From JAAOYC01 sp036481345 (lineage in GTDB: Archaea; Nanobdellota; Nanobdellia; Woesearchaeales; WJKL01): a stretch of DNA of 34,568 nucleotides. Numbering within the stretch: position 1 is the stretch's first letter; the number at the start of each line of letters is the position of its first letter. Under the pieces are notes generated by a model. The model made no database searches. It was not told the DNA's origin and saw nothing but the letters and a program-made list of their open reading frames with translations. Shown here piece after piece: positions 1 through 8,103 of the stretch. The position numbers were made by a program, and so were the translations under genes. Where the stretch lies: the NCBI GenBank assembly GCA_036481345.1, contig JAZGHU010000019.1, forward strand, positions 1-34,568, given 5' to 3'.

Positions 1-1
1 A

Positions 2-226
2 GAAGGAAATGAAGTTCCAGAAGAAGAGCCAAGAACTCCAGCAGGAGTTGGAGCAGCTACAGGATTCTTTGGAACAATTGTTTCAAGCCCATTAGCATGG
101 ATATTATTCGTAGTAATATTAGGAGTATTGTATATTGCAGCTTTCAAGCCGTCATTACCTAAACTTCCTGTTGTTAAAAAGAAAACAAAAAGCAAAGTAA
201 ACTGGAAAGGTTATTTTGACAAGTAA
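2..226 (+). CDS. C-terminal end of a single-pass membrane-anchored protein (5' partial)
   Basis: The frame is open from base 2 to the TAA at 224-226, so only the last 74 residues are visible. They begin with a Glu/Pro-rich stretch (VPEEEPRTPAG), then one hydrophobic segment (about residues 33-52, PLAWILFVVILGVLYIAAF) and a basic tail rich in Lys. This is the layout of an extracellular protein held by a C-terminal transmembrane helix with a short cytoplasmic tail. I do not recognise the family; nothing of the extracellular part lies in the window. The next start codon follows after only two bases, so it is probably cotranscribed with the SpoIIM-like gene. Confidence 0.7.
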   Translation, partial: EGNEVPEEEPRTPAGVGAATGFFGTIVSSPLAWILFVVILGVLYIAAFKPSLPKLPVVKKKTKSKVNWKGYFDK

Positions 227-228
227 AA

Positions 229-1050
229 ATGGTTTTTGAACAATTTCTTGCATCAGATAAGATCAAACAAAATATGTTCTTTGTTTTTCTTTTAGGAGCA
301 TTTTATGTTCTTGTTGGTTATGTTGTTTCAGCTTATTTTTTTGAGCCATCTGTGTCAGTTGCAATGCTTTTCACAATTACATTATTATTAGTTCCATCAA
401 TTACATCTATATTAAATCTGGAAGAGAAAATAGAAAGCAAGCAAGGAGTTAAACATTTTTTTCATAATCATAAGGATATTTTTAAGATTTATTTTGCCTT
501 GTTTAAAGGAATCTTCTTTGCATTTATATTACTAGGGGCTTATTCTCAATTATCTGTTTTTGATTATCAAATCAATTTTTTAGAATCAAGGGGAGATCTT
601 GAAGCAGATATAATCACTGAGTTTGCTGAAAGTGAATATCATCCTACATTTGAAAATGTTTTAGGGGTGGTTTCTCAGAACTTGCTAGTTGTGATAATTG
701 CATTTGTTTTGTCAATATTTTACGGAGCAGGAGCTTTATTTCTTATTGTGTTAAATGCTTCTGTCTTTGCTTCCTTTATTGTCCATGTTGTAAGAGAAGT
801 TGGGAATGCCTTAGGATTGATCATGATATTCCTTATTCATTTAATACCTGAATTAGGTGGGTTCTTAGCAGCAGCGATTGCTGGAGGGGTTGTATCAAGA
901 GCATTATATAGAGAAGATTTCATGAGCCAAGGATTTAAGAATGTAATGAAAGATGCTTTAGTCTTGCTGTTGATTGCATTTGGATTGATTATCTTAGCAG
1001 CACTCTTAGAAGTATTTGTAAGTGCTAATTTGGTTAAGATGGTTATATAG
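229..1050 (+). CDS. SpoIIM / DUF95-family integral membrane protein
   Basis: This 273-residue protein has hydrophobic segments at about residues 18-40, 45-62, 88-106, 148-172, 174-194, 195-222 and 245-270. The stretch around residues 200-225 (IHLIPELGGFLAAAIAGG) matches the conserved core of the SpoIIM/DUF95 family, where a His-x-x-Pro-Glu motif precedes a Gly/Ala-rich helix. Family members are membrane proteins of poorly known role; bacterial SpoIIM acts in septal-wall remodelling during engulfment, but archaeal copies need not. The ATG sits 2 bases after the stop of the upstream membrane-anchor gene with no clear ribosome-binding site, which suggests translational coupling. Family assignment is fairly secure; function is unknown. 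Confidence 0.75.
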   Translation: MVFEQFLASDKIKQNMFFVFLLGAFYVLVGYVVSAYFFEPSVSVAMLFTITLLLVPSITSILNLEEKIESKQGVKHFFHNHKDIFKIYFALFKGIFFAFILLGAYSQLSVFDYQINFLESRGDLEADIITEFAESEYHPTFENVLGVVSQNLLVVIIAFVLSIFYGAGALFLIVLNASVFASFIVHVVREVGNALGLIMIFLIHLIPELGGFLAAAIAGGVVSRALYREDFMSQGFKNVMKDALVLLLIAFGLIILAALLEVFVSANLVKMVI

Positions 1051-1086
1051 TAATTAAGTTTCAATTTATTCGAAATTAATAGAAAA

Positions 1087-1096
1087 TTTTAAATAT
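1087..1096 (+). promoter_or_regulatory. TATA box of the 1118-5126 operon
   Basis: TTTTAAATAT lies centred about 27 nt before the ATG at 1118, the distance expected between an archaeal TATA box and the transcription start, so the first gene is likely leaderless. No Shine-Dalgarno-like sequence is present. Confidence 0.55.
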
Positions 1097-1117
1097 CAAA
1101 CCCCTTCAGATTTTAAT

Positions 1118-2176
1118 ATGAAAAATAAAGCTATCTTAATTCTTGCCTTATTCATGCTGACATCATGTTCCTCACTCACTCTTAATGAAGAAAATAAATA
1201 TCTAAGATCAATAAAATTAGGTGGTGAGTGGTTCTTAAATAACCAGGACGGGGATTTTATTTATTATCAATACTATCCTTTTGAAAGAAGACATTCTAGC
1301 AAACAACAACGTTTGAGAGAGATGGGTGCATTATGGTCTATATCAAAACTCGCGGATTTTCTTAATGATACAAGATATACAAAATTAGCTGATAAAGGTT
1401 TCAGATATTTTGAAGGTTATTTTGAGTATGATGAAGAAAATGATCTTTATTTTGTTGATATAACGCCAGAGAAGATAAAGCTTGGCTATAATGCTTTTGT
1501 AATCTTGACTTTGTTGGAGATAGAGCATCCAAAAAAAGACTTTTATCTGGAAAAGTTTGCAAACGGCATCATATACATGCAAAATAATGACGGAAAATTA
1601 AGAACTTTTTTTTATTCCGACAGGGACACTGGAACAGATTATTATCCTGGAGAGGCATTGCTTGCATTAATGTCGCTTTATGAATATACAAAAGATGATA
1701 AGTACTTAGAAACAGTTCAAAAGGCATTTCCTTATTATGTTGAATATTTTAGAGATGATAAAAATACAGCATTTGTTCCATGGCAGACAAGAGCTTATCA
1801 TAAATTATACCAGATAACAGAAGATAAAGAAGTTTTGGATTTTATTTTTGAGATGAATGATTATGTGCTGGATGAATATTCTCCTGAAGAACATTGCAGT
1901 ATCTTTGAGTTTGACAGTATAGTTGCTGCAGTGCATATGGAAGGAGTAAACAAAGCTTATGACTTGGCTAAAAAAACAAATGACAAGGAAAGAGCAGATT
2001 GCTATGCTAATTTTATCAAAGAAGGCTCTGAATTTATCTTAACTTTGCAGATTACAGAGGGTAAAAAAGAAGCTATTGGAGGATTTTTAGGAAGCCCTGA
2101 TTCAGAATCAATGAGAGTAGATAGAAACCAGCATGCTGTTTTATTACTTATGGATGCCTATGAACTTTTAAAATGA
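1118..2176 (+). CDS. Lipoprotein with alpha/alpha-barrel (six-hairpin glycosidase/epimerase-like) fold
   Basis: The 352-residue protein starts with a lipoprotein signal (KAILILALFMLTSC; lipid-attachment Cys at residue 17), so it should be anchored outside the membrane. The rest shows alternating amphipathic helices with motifs such as YYPGEALLALMSLYEYT (about residues 186-202) and DRNQHAVLLLMDAY near the end. This pattern is usual in alpha/alpha-toroid enzymes acting on sugars or cyclic terpenoids (glycoside hydrolases, uronyl/N-acylglucosamine epimerases). A specific reaction cannot be named. Its stop overlaps the next ATG as ATGA, tying it to the membrane aminopropyltransferase-like gene and the metallo-hydrolase beyond. 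The fold is an inference from motif style; the lipobox is clear. Confidence 0.55.
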   Translation: MKNKAILILALFMLTSCSSLTLNEENKYLRSIKLGGEWFLNNQDGDFIYYQYYPFERRHSSKQQRLREMGALWSISKLADFLNDTRYTKLADKGFRYFEGYFEYDEENDLYFVDITPEKIKLGYNAFVILTLLEIEHPKKDFYLEKFANGIIYMQNNDGKLRTFFYSDRDTGTDYYPGEALLALMSLYEYTKDDKYLETVQKAFPYYVEYFRDDKNTAFVPWQTRAYHKLYQITEDKEVLDFIFEMNDYVLDEYSPEEHCSIFEFDSIVAAVHMEGVNKAYDLAKKTNDKERADCYANFIKEGSEFILTLQITEGKKEAIGGFLGSPDSESMRVDRNQHAVLLLMDAYELLK

Positions 2177-4413
2177 ACCTATTTAAAAATTATCTTGACA
2201 AGCGCAGATTTATTATAATAACTTATCTAACCTTGATGATCTTTCTTTTGGAAACTGTTTTTTTTCATGTTTTTAATTATATCTATGATTATTTTGGGGC
2301 AATCTTAATAATTTCATATACAATCCTTGGTATTGGCTTGGGAGCTTTTATTTCAAGCAAGATTAAAATCCAGGAAAAATACCTGTTTCCTTTATGTTCT
2401 TTAGGTATGATTATTTCATTGTACATAGCCATGTTCAAGGTAATTTTCTTTCCTACTGATGGAATATTAAATTTCATTCTTTTGCTTGTTTTTTTATTTC
2501 CGGCCATATATGTATCCAGAGCTTATACAGAATACAAAAGCAACCATGTATATCTATTTGACATGCTTGGCTGCTTTTTAGGAGTTATCTTAATTGTGCT
2601 GCTTTACAAATTTCTTGTTTCTGAAGTGATATTTATCCTGATTTTAACAGTGATTCCTTTGGTTGCATTGATCAAGATAATCAGACAGAAATTAAAATAC
2701 AAAAAATTATTTATTTCTGCTTTTTTGATTTTTTTTGTTTTAGGCGGAGTTTTATTTTTTAATCAGGCAGAATATAATATGTTTAATATAATTAATTGTA
2801 AGGCCCTAGATCCTGAAAAATCCTTTTGCAAATATCCCGGGGATTTAGTCAAGTCATATGATAATTTAGTTGGCAGGATTGATATCACTAAAATGAGCAG
2901 CACTTCTTATAAAGTATCTTATGATGGCTATTCAAATGATCATTTTAATTTAAAATCTTACAAACAGGACAATGAGGAATGGCCAACTAGAGATATACGT
3001 ATATTATATGGAGTTGTTGATGATCCAAAAATTTTTGTCATTGGATCTGCTGCACAGGGCATTATTAAGCCTTTAAAGCAAATAACTCCTCCTAGTTTAA
3101 TTGATACAATAGAGATAAATCCTGCAATTCTTAAGATAATGCAAAAGGATTTTTATGAAGAAAGCAAAAGAGCTTATGATGGATTAAGCCCCAAACTAGG
3201 CAATGCGGTTTCTTATTTAAAATCCACAAAAAAGAGATATGATATCATAACATTGATTAATACACATACTTATAGAAACCTTCCTTATGACGGGCCCCCT
3301 GATTATCTGCACACAACAGAAAACTATGATCTTCTGCTTGATCGTCTAACTGATAATGGTTATATATTATTTGAAGAACGCGCTCAAACTGACAAAGGAA
3401 GGTTAGCTTTTTACAGGATGATATTGACAATTTTATACACTCTGGAAGAAAGAAATGTAGAACATCCTTTAGACCATCTTGTAGTGTGGTCATGGAATTG
3501 GGATGAAGATGACGGCAAATACTGGCGTAAATATTATATCAGCATGATTGTCACTAAAGATCCTATCAAAGGAGAATTAAGGGAAAAAGTTGTTGATTGG
3601 GTTGAATACCAGAAAGATTTAGAAAACAGCAGAATCCATCTGGAATTTTTAAATGATTACGATGAGAGTGAAGAATTTACAGAATTAATTGAGATGATAA
3701 AAACTGATGATTTTAGCTCTCTTGAAGATTTTGATTCTTCAATTGTAACAAATGACAGGCCATTTTTGACACAAGCCACTTTTACAAATACTAAATTAAA
3801 TAATTTAGTGATAAATGTAGGTGTTTTGGCATTGGTGCTTTGGATTATTTTTACTTTACCATTGATCAAGAAAAAGAGAGCCATGATCTTAAACTCATAT
3901 TATATTTTAATTGGCTTTGCCTTCTTTTTTATTGAGATAATATTGCTTCAGGTTTATCAAAATGTATTCATATCACCATCTGCTTCTTTTATATTTGTAT
4001 TGGGATTTTTGTTATTATCTTCTGGAATTGGGGGGTATGTATCTGATAAATATAAATTAAAAAATATAATAATATTTTTAATACCTGTAAGCTTGATTAC
4101 TATCTATCTTCCTAATTGGCTTTATGCATTAAGCATGCCATTATTTTTTATTTATGTATTAAGCATCTTATTTATTTCATTTACTGGTTTTTTAATGGGA
4201 TTCTACTTCCCAGCTGGGCTGAACTTTGCAAAAAAACTAGGATTAAAAAGCAGTACCTATCATTTCTTTGCTATCAATGCTATCGCAGGAACCTTTGCAG
4301 TTATATTTGCACTATACCTTGGCATAAAGATTGGCTATATTTATACAATCATCATAGCTTTAATATTTTATTTGCTTGCCAGCATTATTTTAGAATTTTA
4401 TAAGAAAAAATGA
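2173..4413 (+). CDS. Polytopic membrane protein with embedded spermidine-synthase-like domain
   Basis: The 746 residues fall into three parts. Residues about 12-210 are an N-terminal bundle of hydrophobic helices. Residues about 230-540 form a soluble domain of the spermidine-synthase type, with a degenerate SAM-binding loop (VIGSAAQGI, near 290), the acidic residue after strand 2 (TIEINPAI, near 312), and the late motif TNDRPFLTQ (near 526). Residues about 545-745 are a second helix bundle. Known proteins with this arrangement are called membrane-bound spermidine-synthase-like proteins; substrates are mostly unknown. Its first Gly-rich loop is altered (GSAAQG rather than GxGxG), so activity is uncertain. 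Both ends overlap neighbours as ATGA, so it is translated with the flanking lipoproteins. Confidence 0.75.
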   Translation: MNLFKNYLDKRRFIIITYLTLMIFLLETVFFHVFNYIYDYFGAILIISYTILGIGLGAFISSKIKIQEKYLFPLCSLGMIISLYIAMFKVIFFPTDGILNFILLLVFLFPAIYVSRAYTEYKSNHVYLFDMLGCFLGVILIVLLYKFLVSEVIFILILTVIPLVALIKIIRQKLKYKKLFISAFLIFFVLGGVLFFNQAEYNMFNIINCKALDPEKSFCKYPGDLVKSYDNLVGRIDITKMSSTSYKVSYDGYSNDHFNLKSYKQDNEEWPTRDIRILYGVVDDPKIFVIGSAAQGIIKPLKQITPPSLIDTIEINPAILKIMQKDFYEESKRAYDGLSPKLGNAVSYLKSTKKRYDIITLINTHTYRNLPYDGPPDYLHTTENYDLLLDRLTDNGYILFEERAQTDKGRLAFYRMILTILYTLEERNVEHPLDHLVVWSWNWDEDDGKYWRKYYISMIVTKDPIKGELREKVVDWVEYQKDLENSRIHLEFLNDYDESEEFTELIEMIKTDDFSSLEDFDSSIVTNDRPFLTQATFTNTKLNNLVINVGVLALVLWIIFTLPLIKKKRAMILNSYYILIGFAFFFIEIILLQVYQNVFISPSASFIFVLGFLLLSSGIGGYVSDKYKLKNIIIFLIPVSLITIYLPNWLYALSMPLFFIYVLSILFISFTGFLMGFYFPAGLNFAKKLGLKSSTYHFFAINAIAGTFAVIFALYLGIKIGYIYTIIIALIFYLLASIILEFYKKK

Positions 4414-5126
4414 AATATAAATTACTTATTATCTTGATGGTAATCTTATCAGCATGCAGTTCTAACAACTTAGAGCTATACGCTGTTAAATATGGTGATT
4501 CATCCTATGATTCAGATAATATCTATTATGAGGATGAGCTTGAAGAAGATCTGCCATTTGCATGGATGTTCTATGTTATAAAATACAATGAAAAGATAAT
4601 ACTAATCGATACAGGATTTAGCGACCAAGAACTTATTGAAAAATATGATATTGACTATAAAGATCCATTAGAGCTTCTTAAAAAACTGAATATTGAACCT
4701 TCCCAAGTTACTGATGTTATTATAACTCACAGCCATTTTGACCATATTGGCAATGTGGATAAATTTCCTGATTCCAAGATATACATACAAAAAGACGAGC
4801 TAGAGAAATTCAAAAGCAGGGAGATTTTAAAAGATAACATAATAACTTTTGATGATGTATATTGGCTGTATAGTATCATTAAGATAGAAAAGATAGGGGG
4901 TCATACAATTGGCTCTTCAGTTGTTTCTTTTAAAGATAATATATTAACAGGTGATGAATGTTATCTTTTGGATAACTGCAAAGGAAAACCAATAGGCACT
5001 TATTATGATATTGAAAAAAATAAAGAATTTATTGAAAAATTAAGGACAAGCAATAAAAAAATCCTAACATTTCATGATCCTTTAATTTTTGAGGAGATAA
5101 ACAGCTCAATTGCAAGGATTATTTAA
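4410..5126 (+). CDS. Lipid-anchored metallo-beta-lactamase-fold hydrolase
   Basis: The 238-residue protein begins with a lipobox signal (ILMVILSAC, Cys16). The binuclear metal site is complete: HSHFDH (His107, His109, Asp111, His112), GGHTIGSS (His165), TGDE (Asp182) and a final His222 in FHDP. This is the arrangement of lactonase/glyoxalase-II-like members of the MBL superfamily, so a hydrolase of an ester, lactone or thioester at the outer face is likely. The exact substrate is unknown. It is coupled by ATGA to the membrane spermidine-synthase-like protein. Its last 8 bases overlap the convergent minus-strand gene. Confidence 0.85.
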   Translation: MKYKLLIILMVILSACSSNNLELYAVKYGDSSYDSDNIYYEDELEEDLPFAWMFYVIKYNEKIILIDTGFSDQELIEKYDIDYKDPLELLKKLNIEPSQVTDVIITHSHFDHIGNVDKFPDSKIYIQKDELEKFKSREILKDNIITFDDVYWLYSIIKIEKIGGHTIGSSVVSFKDNILTGDECYLLDNCKGKPIGTYYDIEKNKEFIEKLRTSNKKILTFHDPLIFEEINSSIARII

Positions 5127-5850
5127 TTATCTCAGCATATGATCTAGAGAATATATCTTTTATTCCTTTTTCTTTAGCAATTTTTAACAATTCATACCTT
5201 ATTTCCTTTATAATCAGCAAGCTGTTGTATTTCCCAAGCTCTCTTAAAGCAATCAAAATGGGAATCTTATCTTTTGGTTTAGATTTAATGTAATTTTCAA
5301 TCTCAATCTTTTTTTTGAAATTAAACTTTGATACGAGCTTAGCAATGCTTAACAGTTCTTTTGAACTGTATTCTTCAAATCTTTTTGAAGATAGTTCATA
5401 AGCATTTAAACCATAATGCCCAAACATTTGATTAAATTCATCAATTGTTATCTTGTTATTGGCCAGTTTCTTAAGAAAAAGGATTCTTTTATCCTCCATT
5501 GTTAATATAGGATTTACTAATTCTTTGTTTTTTACATAAGCGTATGCTAAAACAAAATTATTAAAGATTATTTTATCATATATTTTCTCAAATTCCTTAA
5601 ACAGTAATTTAATTTTTTCTACGCCCTTGTTAAAATCAGGCAATTTATAATTTTTCAAAAACAAATAAAAATCATGATAACTTTCTTTTAAATACATGTC
5701 TCTTTTAAAATCAGTGCTAAATTTTTTAAAAAGGCCTTTTACTTTAAACTTTTCTTCATATTTTGTGTTTAATTTCAGGACTATATCTACCAAATGCTTT
5801 GTCATATTGGAAGGGTTGCTGACAAATTCCCCCATATTAATTTGGCTCAT
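5119..5850 (-). CDS. Helical protein resembling the central region of PEP-utilising enzymes
   Basis: This 243-residue Lys-rich protein is predicted mostly helical and has no signal or membrane segment. Near residues 141-160 it carries FGHYGLNAYELSSKRFEE. That resembles the GH(L/R)xPGTYDI...RYxE signature found in PEP-synthase/rifampin-phosphotransferase-like proteins between the ATP-grasp part and the swivelling phosphohistidine domain. Neither ATP-grasp nor swivelling domain is present in this chain. The start overlaps the upstream rhodanese gene as ATGA, and the first gene of the same operon encodes precisely a free swivelling domain, so I infer the three work together. The match rests on one motif, so the family call is moderate; involvement in phosphotransfer is inference. 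Confidence 0.5.
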   Translation of the reverse strand: MSQINMGEFVSNPSNMTKHLVDIVLKLNTKYEEKFKVKGLFKKFSTDFKRDMYLKESYHDFYLFLKNYKLPDFNKGVEKIKLLFKEFEKIYDKIIFNNFVLAYAYVKNKELVNPILTMEDKRILFLKKLANNKITIDEFNQMFGHYGLNAYELSSKRFEEYSSKELLSIAKLVSKFNFKKKIEIENYIKSKPKDKIPILIALRELGKYNSLLIIKEIRYELLKIAKEKGIKDIFSRSYAEIIK

Positions 5851-6878
5851 TTTTTAATATCTTGGATTAGCTCCCCATAGCTATCATACTTATCCCTGAC
5901 ACTTTTTGGAAGCTTGTACAAGTTCATATCATTATAATCTTCAGCATCTACTGGAATCTTATAGATTCTTCTCTCTCTTATTCCATGGGAATCTAATAAA
6001 TATTTGGTCAATATGCAATGCAGATTAAAAGAGCATACTATATTGCTCTCATCTAACTCGATCAAATCAAATTCCTCATATGGCAGGATTTCAAGGGAAT
6101 CTTCATCTTCTTCAGATAAAAATTTTGAAGGATTTATTAAATCAAATGTAAAATAGACATCTTGTTTTCTAGGTCTCCAGCTAAGAGGAACTACAATCAA
6201 TTCCGAGCTTAGATTATTTGTTTTTTTAACAGGGGTGTCAATCATATCCTTATCAGTGCTTAATCTTTTCAGCCTTGCAAAATAAGCATCATAACCTGCA
6301 TTATTGAATAATATAGCCAAAACTTGAGTAGATTTGCCTCCCTCACAGATAAAAAGCAGTTTATCGTCCTTAGTAATATCGTGTTCTGATCCAAACTCAT
6401 CAATATTATTGAGCAAATTAGGCATATCTCCTAACAGATCTATGTCAATTTTTTCAATTAATTCTGCATTTTTTATAGTTAATGTAGAGCTTATGGTTGT
6501 TTTTATCTGAAAAAGTTTATACTCTAGCAATTCTTCTTCAGTAATTGTATTTAGGTCAACTTCATATTCTAATAAAGGTATATCCTCATAAACCTCATTA
6601 AATTCTTTTAATATAACATATCTTTGACTAACAATAACAGCTAAAGCTATTAAAATAACTATTGAGCTGATTGCAATAGTCTGTCTAGGCTTTCTTTTTA
6701 TTTTTTTAAAAAATAATGCTCCATTTACAAATACAATGATCACAGCACCCCAAACAAATGAACCAATTGAAGCAGCAGCAAGAGTTAATGTACTTGGTGA
6801 TAGAAATCCCAGAACTGGTTTTAGGCTTAATATAAATAAGAAAAACAAAATAAATGCCTTAATATTTATCCTTTTCAT
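5847..6878 (-). CDS. Membrane protein with tandem rhodanese-like domains
   Basis: The 343-residue protein has three hydrophobic segments (about 9-26, 33-57, 67-87) followed by a long soluble part. Residues about 134-205 read as a rhodanese domain: an IKNAELIEKIDIDL entry, then DDKLLFICEGGKS with active-site Cys178 and AGYDAYFARL after it. A second, weaker unit (about 260-310) has the loop CSFNLHC (Cys282, Cys288) and GIRERRIYKIPV. Rhodaneses carry persulfide or act as phosphatase-like or binding modules. Basic residues at the N-terminus and between helices 2 and 3 (KKIKRKPR) predict the rhodanese part outside the cell, which is odd next to cytosolic PEP-enzyme pieces. ATGA overlaps on both sides show a coupled operon. 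Confidence 0.65.
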   Translation of the reverse strand: MKRINIKAFILFFLFILSLKPVLGFLSPSTLTLAAASIGSFVWGAVIIVFVNGALFFKKIKRKPRQTIAISSIVILIALAVIVSQRYVILKEFNEVYEDIPLLEYEVDLNTITEEELLEYKLFQIKTTISSTLTIKNAELIEKIDIDLLGDMPNLLNNIDEFGSEHDITKDDKLLFICEGGKSTQVLAILFNNAGYDAYFARLKRLSTDKDMIDTPVKKTNNLSSELIVVPLSWRPRKQDVYFTFDLINPSKFLSEEDEDSLEILPYEEFDLIELDESNIVCSFNLHCILTKYLLDSHGIRERRIYKIPVDAEDYNDMNLYKLPKSVRDKYDSYGELIQDIKK

Positions 6879-7201
6879 TTAGTTTCAACTTCTAACATAT
6901 TATTTTTTATTGATAAAATGCCCTTTTTAGGTATTTTAGATATAATATTTTCTACTAAGAAAATTGGAATATTGTATTCCCTGCCAACAATAGCAAGATG
7001 CGATAAAGATGAGCCATGTTCTGTGATTATAAGCCTTATTGAGTTGAATAACATATAATAATCTGGATCTAAAGTCTTGACAAATAAAGAAGTATAGCCA
7101 TCTTCAAAATCCTGCACAGAGTTTATAACTTTATATTTAGTGTTAGATGTTACTGCGTCTTGTCCTGTTAATTGTTTTAATTTAAACCTTTGTTTGGCCA
7201 T
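6875..7201 (-). CDS. Stand-alone PEP-utiliser swivelling (phosphohistidine) domain
   Basis: The 108-residue protein is a nearly exact single domain. It shows the entry strand KYKVINSVQDF, the LDPDYYMLFN segment and the catalytic loop HGSSLSHLAIVGREYNIPI, where His68 corresponds to the phosphorylated histidine of PEP synthase, pyruvate phosphate dikinase and enzyme I. In those enzymes this domain shuttles phosphate between an ATP-grasp or partner domain and a PEP-binding TIM barrel; none of these is fused here or found in the window. The family's GG before the SHxA motif is GS here. It is the first gene of a coupled trio, with ATGA overlap to the rhodanese gene. Domain identity is strong; the partners are unknown. 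Confidence 0.8.
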   Translation of the reverse strand: MAKQRFKLKQLTGQDAVTSNTKYKVINSVQDFEDGYTSLFVKTLDPDYYMLFNSIRLIITEHGSSLSHLAIVGREYNIPIFLVENIISKIPKKGILSIKNNMLEVETK

Positions 7202-7285
7202 TAAGCAATTAAATGCGCTTCTTATTATTATACTTTACGATTATATTAGAAATAAAAAAAGCGAATATAACATCATTATACACAA

Positions 7286-8017
7286 CTACTCAGCCATCTT
7301 CCACAACATTTCAAAAAATGCTCTGTAAGAATCAGCTACTTCTTTTGATGTTATCAAAAAAACCATTGGAAGTTTTTTAAGAACTAGGATTCCAACATTA
7401 TCAGAATAAATATCAACTGCTGCAGGTGTTTTCATGTCTTTTGGCATGTATTTTACTTGAGTTAAAGGAAGTTTTGAGTAAAAACTTCCTGTTTCTTTTG
7501 CATCTGCATTGAAGATCATCCTCATCTTGATCCCTTTTGCAATTCTTCTTTTTGTATATTGTTTAAAGTAAGTTTTTGCCATAAAGCTTTCATCTTGGCC
7601 GCGAGCTCCAAAAACTAAAATTTCGTCTCCTTTTTTTAATGTTGCAACAACATTATCATATACATTTTTTACTCCTTTATAACCTTCATAGGTTGTTGCT
7701 TTTTCATCTGGCAGATGTTCTTTTTCAATTGCTTTTAATCTAGGAATTATTTCTTCAACTTCTCTTTTTTCTTGTTCTAATATATTCAATAGAGTATTAG
7801 GATCTGCTGCTGAGAACTGTTTTATATTTGATTTTATAGCAAAACTAACCAACCCCTTTTCAATCAATTTATTCAATGATTCATACACCCTAGAAGTGTG
7901 CAAGCCAGCTTTCTTAGTTAAAGGGCCTGTTGTAGTAGTTCCTAATTCTAATAATGCTAGATAAATAATTATTTCATTTTTAGTTAATCCTAATTTCTCT
8001 AAGATTGGCTGCCCCAT
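7286..8017 (-). CDS. TrmB-family transcriptional regulator
   Basis: The 243-residue protein opens with an archaeal winged helix: LGLTKNEIIIYLALLELG, then GPLTKKAGLHTSRVYESLNKL as the recognition region and a wing at about 55-70. A coiled stretch (EQEKREVEEIIPRLKAIEKE) leads into a C-terminal PLD-like sensor/dimer domain (about 105-243; motif EGYKGVKNVYDNV). This is the usual TrmB layout; family members sense sugars or other metabolites. The ATG is at the expected distance from a minus-strand TATA box, so the gene is probably leaderless. It is 84 bases upstream of the PEP-swivel/rhodanese operon on the same strand and may be cotranscribed with it or regulate it. The ligand cannot be read from sequence. 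Confidence 0.85.
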   Translation of the reverse strand: MGQPILEKLGLTKNEIIIYLALLELGTTTTGPLTKKAGLHTSRVYESLNKLIEKGLVSFAIKSNIKQFSAADPNTLLNILEQEKREVEEIIPRLKAIEKEHLPDEKATTYEGYKGVKNVYDNVVATLKKGDEILVFGARGQDESFMAKTYFKQYTKRRIAKGIKMRMIFNADAKETGSFYSKLPLTQVKYMPKDMKTPAAVDIYSDNVGILVLKKLPMVFLITSKEVADSYRAFFEMLWKMAE

Positions 8018-8038
8018 ATTGCTACAGTAGTAATAATT

Positions 8039-8047
8039 CTATATAAA
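8039..8047 (-). promoter_or_regulatory. TATA box of the TrmB-family gene
   Basis: On the minus strand TTTATATAG is centred about 26 nt before the ATG at 8017, fitting an archaeal promoter and a leaderless transcript. Confidence 0.55.
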
Positions 8048-8048
8048 C

Positions 8049-8068
8049 TTTCTCCTTTTTAGGAGGAA
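8049..8068. promoter_or_regulatory. Dyad between divergent promoters, candidate TrmB operator
   Basis: TTTCTCCT and AGGAGGAA face each other across TTTT, with 7 of 8 positions complementary. The dyad lies between the TATA box of the minus-strand TrmB gene and that of the plus-strand zinc-ribbon gene, where a single bound regulator could control both. Binding by TrmB is inference. Confidence 0.4.
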
Positions 8069-8071
8069 TAT

Positions 8072-8079
8072 TATTTAAG
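8072..8079 (+). promoter_or_regulatory. TATA box of the zinc-ribbon microprotein
   Basis: TATTTAAG is centred about 29 nt before the ATG at 8104, consistent with a leaderless archaeal transcript starting close to the codon. Confidence 0.45.
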
Positions 8080-8103
8080 CTGATCAATAGGTATAGTATT
8101 AGT

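Noticed and set aside
837..1064. Minus-strand frame of 75 residues inside the SpoIIM-like gene
   Set aside because: It lies wholly antisense to a well-supported membrane protein and has no promoter or ribosome-binding site.
4116..4403. Plus-strand frame of 95 residues in the end of the spermidine-synthase-like gene
   Set aside because: Shifted-frame shadow of transmembrane helices; Cys/Tyr/Ile-rich composition is an artefact of the AT-rich helix codons.
7140..7328. Plus-strand frame of 62 residues over the start of the swivelling-domain gene
   Set aside because: Overlaps the coding start of one gene and the end of another on the opposite strand and resembles nothing.
7286..8017. TrmB-like gene as part of a sugar-transport operon
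   Set aside because: No ABC transporter or sugar gene is nearby, so only the family name is supported.
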